Of a stretch of 48,801 nucleotides of DNA, positions 41,447 to 48,801 are shown in pieces. Location of the stretch: assembly GCA_030649165.1 (NCBI GenBank), contig JAUSGG010000231.1, positions 1-48,801 of the forward strand, given 5' to 3'. Position numbers and translations under genes: made by a program. The notes below the pieces were generated by a model. It made no database searches, was not told the DNA's origin, and saw only the letters and a list, made by a program, of their open reading frames with translations. Every line of letters starts with the position of its first letter. Position 1 is the stretch's first letter. The DNA comes from Armatimonadota bacterium. GTDB taxonomy: Bacteria > Armatimonadota > UBA5829 > JAUSEB01.

Positions 41447-43326
41447 CCGCGCTGCAAGAGCAGGTGCACGAGCGCATCTTTGGCGCGGACCCCTATCTGA
41501 CTGAAGATAAGTTCGATATTGTCACCTACGACGGCAACGCCGTGGTGGTGGCCTGCCCGGGAAGCGGAAAAACGAGAGCTGTGGCCTCGCGCTTGGCTCA
41601 CAGGATCAGCAACTGGACATCCACACGGACTGGCATCGCCGCCCTATCCTTCACGAACGTCGCAGCAGACGAGATACGGCATTACCTCCGGCGGGACTTC
41701 GATATGGAACTACCTGATTCGTCGCCGCACTTCATTGGCACCATAGACTCCTTTGTTTACCAGCACCTCAGCGGGCCACATGCCTCTGCCTACCAATCAG
41801 ACCTTCCAGCTAGACTAGAGATCATTCTGCATCGCTCGCATACCGAAGGCTTTCTGGGCAGCCTGCCTCGCTTCAAGATAACGTTCAACAAAGACACGTC
41901 CGGGCGAATGCTTCCGTATCCTCACGACGTGCCGATAACCAATTTCCACTTGAAGCCTGACGGGAAATGGACATGGAAACGCCGAAGGAATCAAGAGAAG
42001 CTTCCCGAACCTGACCAGAAAGATATTATCGAGAAGAAGAAGGCGCTCTGGCGTGCCAAGTATATGAGTCACTCCGACTCCATGTACATAGCCTATAGGA
42101 TTCTGCTGAAATACCCCTGGTTGGCGAAAGCAATCGCCTCCCGGTACCCGGAGATCATCGTGGATGAATGCCAGGATACGTCTGACGTTCAACACGAGAT
42201 CATGAACCAATTGCTCAAGACTGCGCTCACGGAAATTCTAATGGTCGGCGATCCTCTGCAATCGATATATGAATTCAACGAAGCCAAGCCTGAACTGATG
42301 CTCAGCAGGATCAAAGTCGACAACTGGCACCCGGTCCGCCTCACCGGGAACCATCGGTCCTCCACATATATCTGTGACGCGGTCTCGCGGTTTTTCGCGA
42401 TCGAGAATGAGATGATCTCGATGAGCAAGCAAGCTGAATGTCGCCTGCCGCCAATCCTTCTGAGATATCCGAACAAGGAAATCGCAAAGCTCCCCGATGC
42501 GTTCGAGCAGATTGTAGCGAGTGTCGAAGAGCAAGGGCTATGCATCTGCGGTAACCGCAGGGTGGTAGCCCGTTGGCACCGATATGTTAACGCGTTGACC
42601 GGCAAGAAGGCCGAGAATGTGGCTGGCCTTACGCACGATGTCCGCAGGCTCGTCCGGTCTGCGGTCTGTCGCAACGACGCGGATTATATGGCCGCATATA
42701 CGGCAATGGAAGGTGTTCTTTGCAGCCGGCTATTCGGTTGCGCCACTATCGGTCTCAACCGCGAGGCTCTTGACGCCTTTCCCCATTCGTACAGAGAATG
42801 GCGAAACTTCGTCTGGCGTGCCGTGCAGGTCCTACCGGACTTGGAGCAAGATCTCGCTGAATGGATAACCACAACCGCTACGGCTCTTAAGACCCTTCTT
42901 CAAGAGTACAGCCTTGACCCAGTCAAGAATGTGGGCGACGTTATCCGCAAACCGCGCGGCATGCCCCCGGTACTGGCCGCAGCTATCGCAGACGTACCGT
43001 CGGCAAAGCAGTCGACGAGATGCGACACAGTTCATCAGGTGAAGGGAGAGACTCTGGACGCGATCATGTTGGTTGCTCGCGATGCCGGTGACGTGAAGAC
43101 TTGGCTGGGCGGTATGGCAGATGGTGTCGGCACTGAGGAGCAAAGGGTAGCTTATGTGGCCATGACACGGCCTAGGCGTCTGCTCGTAGTCGCGCTACCG
43201 GACACCGCATGCAAGAAGTATGCAGACCGATTCCCGGGGTTTCAGCACACTTCTCTCAATAAGCTGGATGTACTCTCCGGACTATGCCGAGGCTGCACGG
43301 CTAAGTCCCTAACCATCCCGGGGTAG
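41443..43326 (+). CDS. gajB: UvrD/PcrA-like helicase, GajB-like (Gabija)
   Basis: This is a 627-residue superfamily 1 helicase. Motif I is ACPGSGKTRAVASRLAH (residues 36-52), Ia is LSFTNVAADEIR, II is IIVDECQDTSDVQ (near 237), III is MVGDPLQSIYEF, IV is TGNHRSS, V is VHQVKGETLDAIMLV and VI is YVAMTRPRRLLVVAL. All ATPase residues are in place. It is longer than the ~490-residue reference GajB, mainly in the region after motif Ia. It starts with GTG overlapping the gajA stop. In Gabija, GajB senses DNA ends or single strands and stimulates GajA. The stop lies 9 bp from convergent gyrB. Confidence 0.83.
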   Translation: MTALQEQVHERIFGADPYLTEDKFDIVTYDGNAVVVACPGSGKTRAVASRLAHRISNWTSTRTGIAALSFTNVAADEIRHYLRRDFDMELPDSSPHFIGTIDSFVYQHLSGPHASAYQSDLPARLEIILHRSHTEGFLGSLPRFKITFNKDTSGRMLPYPHDVPITNFHLKPDGKWTWKRRRNQEKLPEPDQKDIIEKKKALWRAKYMSHSDSMYIAYRILLKYPWLAKAIASRYPEIIVDECQDTSDVQHEIMNQLLKTALTEILMVGDPLQSIYEFNEAKPELMLSRIKVDNWHPVRLTGNHRSSTYICDAVSRFFAIENEMISMSKQAECRLPPILLRYPNKEIAKLPDAFEQIVASVEEQGLCICGNRRVVARWHRYVNALTGKKAENVAGLTHDVRRLVRSAVCRNDADYMAAYTAMEGVLCSRLFGCATIGLNREALDAFPHSYREWRNFVWRAVQVLPDLEQDLAEWITTTATALKTLLQEYSLDPVKNVGDVIRKPRGMPPVLAAAIADVPSAKQSTRCDTVHQVKGETLDAIMLVARDAGDVKTWLGGMADGVGTEEQRVAYVAMTRPRRLLVVALPDTACKKYADRFPGFQHTSLNKLDVLSGLCRGCTAKSLTIPG

Positions 43327-43335
43327 CCACTCTTC

Positions 43336-45390
<2,055 letters not shown>

Positions 45391-45609
45391 TCACCATCCC
45401 TCACGCTGTGCCTCGAAAACCAACTATACGTACAAACTGAAAGCCGCAGTCAGCGCCCCCTGTTTCGCGGAGAATACCGCGGTTTTCAGACTGCTCCTCC
45501 GCCGAACGAGGGTGACGCGCTACGACTCAGCTAAGTGAAGTTCATCTTTGGAAGAATCTGCCCCCGAAGCAGGGTTTTTTCGAGTTCTACAACCCTCCCA
45601 ACATATTAC

Positions 45610-45638
45610 ATTATAGCGTGTCGGCGTGCTTGGGTCAA
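45610..45638 (-). promoter_or_regulatory. Promoter of gyrB
   Basis: On the minus strand TTGACC (45638-45633), a 17-nt spacer, TATAAT (45615-45610). It gives a leader of about 215 nt in which I see no coding frame. The gap 45388-45724 otherwise holds only a short CTCATACC repeat near 45695-45722. Confidence 0.7.
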
Positions 45639-45724
45639 GCGTAAAACAGTTGCCGGAGTCGGGCTGGCGCTTCGAATGGGAGCATCAGTCGGTCACTCAT
45701 ACCTCATACCTCGTCCCTCATGCC

Positions 45725-46903
45725 TTACAACGGGTTCACCGGCTTGCCGTTGACGCGCTTTTCGAAATGGCAGTGGGGGCCGGTGCTCCATCCGGTGCTG
45801 CCGACGCGGCCTATGACCTGCCCTTTCTTGACCTGCTGGCCGACGCTGACGAGTATAGACGAGCAGTGGCCGTAGAGGGTGGAAACGCCGCCGTCGTGGT
45901 CGATCTCGATGCACTTTCCGTAGGCCCTTCTCCAGCCGGCGGTGGCGACTTCGCCATCGGCGGCCGCGTGTATGGGCGTTCCGGTTGGCGCCGCGATGTC
46001 AACTCCGGTGTGCAGGCGCGTCTGATGCAGTATTGGATGGAACCTGTAGCCGAAGCCTGAGGTAAATCTGCCGCTCACCGGCGACAAAAGGCCGCCTCTG
46101 AAGGCGCGGGCCATCCGGCGGCGGCCGCTTGCGGTTCGCTGGCGAGCCCGGATTTGCTGCTCTATGCGCGCTGATTGGTTCTCAAGTTCGTCAAGGGCTT
46201 CCTCAAGGGCCTGTCGGTTGTTCTGTATCTCGTCTACTCGCTCCTGTTTCTCCTGCACGAGGTCAGCCACCGTATCCCGCTGGGCCTCGAATTTGGCTTG
46301 CAGGGCTTTCGCGGCGGCGACCTGTTGCTGCTGGACCGCGCGGTCTTTCTCGATCTGCTCCTGGTCCTTCTTGATGCCCTGGATCAGGTCCACATCGCTG
46401 CCGACGATCTTCTTGATATCGTAAGCGCGGGTGAGGAAGGTCCACATATCGGTCGAGCCCAGGAGCACGTTCGCGTACGACAGGGACTCACCTTCGTAGA
46501 TGTCGACTATACGGCTGGAGAGGAGTTTCTTGCGGCGGGCGAGTTGGCGTTCGGTCCTGCGCAGCCGCTCGGTAGTAATACGCAATTGCTCCTGGGTATG
46601 CAGAAGCTTGAGCTTGACCGCGGAGACTCTGTCCTGCGCGGTTTCGAGCCGTCCCTCAGTGATCTCCAGTTGGCCTATTGCGGTGCGTTCCTTACGCTTG
46701 ACCTCACCGAGTTCGGATCTCTTGGAAGTGATGCGGCTGCGGATGCCCAGAAGCTTTCTCATCTGCCGGGCGAGGAGTTCCATTCTGTTGGGAGTGCGTT
46801 GGCCGGCAATGGTCGCCACAGTGAGCGGCGGGGCTGTCGTTATCAGCAGAATGACGGCGAGGATGAGCGAGTATCTGCGCAAGTTATTCGACATCCGGTG
46901 CAT
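45725..46903 (-). CDS. EnvC-like M23 murein hydrolase with coiled coil
   Basis: The protein has 392 residues. The signal/anchor segment is RRYSLILAVILLITTAP. A long two-part coiled coil follows (about residues 35-255, RTERQLARRKKLLSSRI and QKERVDEIQNNRQALEEAL). The C-terminal LytM domain (about 275-392) keeps the zinc ligands: HTGVDIA (His and Asp), LYGHCS and PHCHFEKR (HxH). EnvC of E. coli has lost these ligands and only activates amidases; here the enzyme may cut peptidoglycan itself. It lies just downstream of ftsE-ftsX, the usual place for the hydrolase that FtsEX controls. ATG 46903 with AGGAAG upstream is preferred over GTG 46918. Confidence 0.85.
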   Translation of the reverse strand: MHRMSNNLRRYSLILAVILLITTAPPLTVATIAGQRTPNRMELLARQMRKLLGIRSRITSKRSELGEVKRKERTAIGQLEITEGRLETAQDRVSAVKLKLLHTQEQLRITTERLRRTERQLARRKKLLSSRIVDIYEGESLSYANVLLGSTDMWTFLTRAYDIKKIVGSDVDLIQGIKKDQEQIEKDRAVQQQQVAAAKALQAKFEAQRDTVADLVQEKQERVDEIQNNRQALEEALDELENQSARIEQQIRARQRTASGRRRMARAFRGGLLSPVSGRFTSGFGYRFHPILHQTRLHTGVDIAAPTGTPIHAAADGEVATAGWRRAYGKCIEIDHDGGVSTLYGHCSSILVSVGQQVKKGQVIGRVGSTGWSTGPHCHFEKRVNGKPVNPL

Positions 46904-46922
46904 GTTGCTTCCTGTCACCTCA

Positions 46923-47004
46923 CTGTTGAGGGTTGAGTGTTGAGGGTTGAGACCGGAAAGAAACCTACAACCCTATAACCCTTAGAACCCTATAACCCTA
47001 CAAT
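46923..47004. repeat. Heptamer and octamer tracts between ftsX and the M23 gene
   Basis: GTTGAGG/GTTGAGT heptamers (46923-46951) and ACCCTATA/ACCCTTAG octamers (46966-47004) lie within an otherwise compact operon. Confidence 0.75.
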
Positions 47005-47028
47005 CCTGGCCCGGACTTCTCCTTCCCG

Positions 47029-47904
47029 TCAGTTCTTCAAGAACCGGCGGATGGAGACGAAACTGCCGGCGGCGCCGATGACGACTCCTCCGGTCATAAG
47101 CGCGGCAAGTATCTCGTTTCTGCCGACGCCCGTCGATACGGTCTGCATCATCGGCATAACTCGGGCCACCACGGAGCTCAGGTAGGTGATCCCGATTCCG
47201 ACAAGTCCGAAAGCGATGAGGGCGCCGCTCGCGCCAAAGATCACGCCTTCGATGACCAACGGTATTCGTATAAACCAGTTCGTAGCGCCGACCATCTGCA
47301 TTATCCTGATCTCGCGGCGGCGCACGAAGACGGTCAGCCTGATTGCGTTACTTATTATGAAGATCGTCGCGGTAAGAAGGGCAAACGACGCGATGATGCC
47401 GAACCATTTGACGAAGTCCGTGATCGCCAGCACATACTGCCGCTGGGTGCGACCGTCCTGGACAGCATCGACTTCCTCAAACTGCCGAATGCGGTCCGCC
47501 ACCTTGGTGGTACGGCGCTGGTCGCGAACCGCCACGCGCAATTTGTCGGGGAGGGGATTGTTCAATCCGGCCGTGTCGATATGCGGCAGCGATTTCTTGA
47601 ACTCGGGCCAAGCCTGCTCCTTGGGGTAGACGATCACCGACCGCACGTCGGGTATCCCGCGCACTTGCTCGGCCAGAGAGGCGACGGCGGTTTTGTCGGT
47701 GTTTGTCTTGATGTAAACGGCTATTTCGAACTTGTTCAGCTCGTTCTGCGCAAATCTGTGCGCGCCGAAGATGAACAGGCAGAAGCTGGCAAGGATTGCG
47801 AGCGACAGGGCTATGGTGCTGATCGAGGCAACGGCCATCAGACCGTTGCGTCTCACGCCGACGAACGCTTCCTGGATCAGAAACTCGATGCTCCTAGGAT
47901 TCAT
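47029..47904 (-). CDS. ftsX: Cell division protein FtsX
   Basis: This is the 291-residue permease-like partner of FtsE. Helix 1 (SISTIALSLAILASFCLFIFG) is followed by the periplasmic loop that holds the hydrolase (EIAVYIKTNTDKTAVASLAE to about residue 150). Helices 2-4 then follow, with the cytoplasmic RRREIRIMQMVGATNWFIR turn that docks on FtsE. Rather than moving a solute, FtsEX passes ATP-driven shape changes to a murein hydrolase. The ATG at 47904 overlaps the ftsE stop by 11 bp, so the genes are coupled. Confidence 0.93.
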   Translation of the reverse strand: MNPRSIEFLIQEAFVGVRRNGLMAVASISTIALSLAILASFCLFIFGAHRFAQNELNKFEIAVYIKTNTDKTAVASLAEQVRGIPDVRSVIVYPKEQAWPEFKKSLPHIDTAGLNNPLPDKLRVAVRDQRRTTKVADRIRQFEEVDAVQDGRTQRQYVLAITDFVKWFGIIASFALLTATIFIISNAIRLTVFVRRREIRIMQMVGATNWFIRIPLVIEGVIFGASGALIAFGLVGIGITYLSSVVARVMPMMQTVSTGVGRNEILAALMTGGVVIGAAGSFVSIRRFLKN

Positions 47905-48580
47905 CGTCGTAGGAGCTCCTTTGCTGATCGCGGATGATGTGGCCTCGGTCCAGCACAACCACTCGGCGGCGCATTTTGTCCACTATCTCGCGGTCGTGTG
48001 TGGCGCAGAGGACAGTTGCGCCGCGGATGTTGATGCGGGAAATGAGCTGGATGATGTCCCACGAGGTATCGGGGTCCAGGTTGCCCGTAGGCTCGTCTGC
48101 CACGAGGAGGGGCGGGTTGTTGACCAGCGCGCGCGCTATGGATGCTCGCTGCTGCTCTCCGCCGGAAAGCTGATGCGGAAACGCGTCACACCTATGGGTC
48201 AAAGACACCAAATCGAGGATTTCCGGTATGCGCCGGACGATTTCTCTACTTGGCGCGCCGATAACCCGAAGCGCGAACGCCAGGTTCTCCCACACTGTTT
48301 TCTGCGGCAGCAGGCGGAAATCCTGGAAAACTATGCCGATCTTCCGCCGCAGGTACGGCACGGCCCCAGGATGGAGATCAGTTAGATCATCGCCCATCAC
48401 CCGGACCTGCCCTTGGGTCGGAAGCTCTTCTCTGTATATCAACTTCAGGAGCGTTGACTTGCCGCTCCCCGTTGCGCCTACTATAAAAGCGAACTCGCCC
48501 TTCTGGACGGTCACGTTCACGCCGTCAAGAGCACGCACGCCGTTCGGGTAGAGCACGGAGACGTCCTGGAAATCTATCAT
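47894..48580 (-). CDS. ftsE: Cell division ATP-binding protein FtsE
   Basis: This is a 228-residue ABC ATPase. Walker A is [13 protein letters not shown], the Q-loop [19 protein letters not shown] is typical of FtsE, the signature is [15 protein letters not shown], and Walker B with catalytic Glu is [13 protein letters not shown]. The H-loop is ATHDREIVD. All catalytic residues are intact. The ATG at 48580 opens the ABC fold ([18 protein letters not shown]); the frame runs 16 codons further up without a start signal. It is the first gene of an ftsE-ftsX-M23 unit. Confidence 0.95.
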   Translation of the reverse strand: MIDFQDVSVLYPNGVRALDGVNVTVQKGEFAFIVGATGSGKSTLLKLIYREELPTQGQVRVMGDDLTDLHPGAVPYLRRKIGIVFQDFRLLPQKTVWENLAFALRVIGAPSREIVRRIPEILDLVSLTHRCDAFPHQLSGGEQQRASIARALVNNPPLLVADEPTGNLDPDTSWDIIQLISRINIRGATVLCATHDREIVDKMRRRVVVLDRGHIIRDQQRSSYDDES

Positions 48581-48613
48581 CGAGCGTGGGTCTCCAATCC
48601 CCGGTTCCCGGCA

Positions 48614-48642
48614 ATTATACCTGATCATTTATACGAACGCAA
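48614..48642 (-). promoter_or_regulatory. Promoter of ftsE-ftsX
   Basis: On the minus strand TTGCGT (48642-48637), a 17-nt spacer, TATAAT (48619-48614), about 33 nt before the ftsE ATG. Confidence 0.6.
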
Positions 48643-48664
48643 TCAGGTAATGGTTTCGGTCAGG

Positions 48665-48801
48665 AGCATCGTTTGTGGAAGGCTCACCCTGTTTGAACCC
48701 CACCCCAACCCTCCCCTGAAAGGAGAGGGGGCAAATCCCCCCTCCCCGTGGGAGGGGGTTAGGGGGAGGTCCATCTGTGGCTAATGACTACAAACGATGC
48801 T
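48665..48801. repeat. Nested inverted-repeat element at the right edge
   Basis: The outer arms AGCATCGTTTGT (48665-48676) and ACAAACGATGCT (48790-48801) are perfect inverted copies and may extend past the window. Inside are two G/C palindromes back to back: ACCCCAACCCTCCCCTGAAA...GGAGAGGGG and CCCCCCTCCCCGTGGGAGGGGGTTAGGGGGAGG (given as separate arms at 48738-48772). Confidence 0.8.

Overview
The window is a G+C-rich chromosomal segment from a diderm, flagellated bacterium. A TolC-type outer-membrane efflux protein and soluble proteins with secretin-type STN modules point to an outer membrane, and motA/motB point to flagella. A SigH-like sigma factor, a SpoIIM/RDD/DUF58 group, a DUF4342 protein and many Gfo/Idh/MocA-type sugar enzymes would suit Armatimonadota or a similar phylum, but that placement is an inference from gene content. 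I see no rRNA, tRNA, CRISPR array, prophage or transposase.

Layout: 0.2-1.7 kb holds a TauE/SafE exporter and a toxin-antitoxin pair whose toxin is frameshifted. 1.7-5.3 kb holds two large secreted proteins of unknown role. 5.7-7.6 kb is motA-motB. 7.66-14.65 kb is a heavy-metal efflux operon: a Cys/His-rich secreted peptide, an outer-membrane factor, a membrane-fusion protein, an RND pump and a short CDF-like transporter. 14.9-20.3 kb holds rhamnulokinase, a GAF-PAS histidine kinase, dUTPase and a zinc-ribbon/TPR membrane protein. 20.3-22.7 kb is a Cu(+)-ATPase (minus strand), followed by an AmmeMemoRadiSam protein B, a CvpA-family protein, DUF4342-sigH and a signal peptidase I. 27.2-30.7 kb is dnaE. 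30.8-34.8 kb holds YjbQ, RDD, SpoIIM and DUF58. 35.1-39.6 kb holds sugar isomerase/oxidoreductase genes around a degenerate ABC ATPase with a half-size permease. 39.7-43.3 kb is a two-gene OLD nuclease plus UvrD-like helicase unit matching the Gabija anti-phage system. It ends 9 bp from convergent gyrB. The right end is ftsE-ftsX and an M23 murein hydrolase gene (minus strand).

Nearly every intergenic gap is filled with small repeats of three kinds: (i) heptamer, octamer and nonamer tandem repeats; (ii) G/C palindromes of the form CCTCCCC...GGGGAGG; (iii) composite elements in which palindromes are nested inside longer inverted repeats. Several genes end inside these repeats, which supply the stop codon and sometimes the last residues.

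The points most worth a second look are: a signal peptidase I whose catalytic Ser is replaced by Cys; the nested inverted-repeat elements; GTG-started genes placed 6-7 nt after a TATAAT box and so probably leaderless; the metal-binding leader peptide of the efflux operon together with a Cys cluster in its membrane-fusion protein; and an ABC ATPase lacking both the catalytic Glu and the H-loop His.
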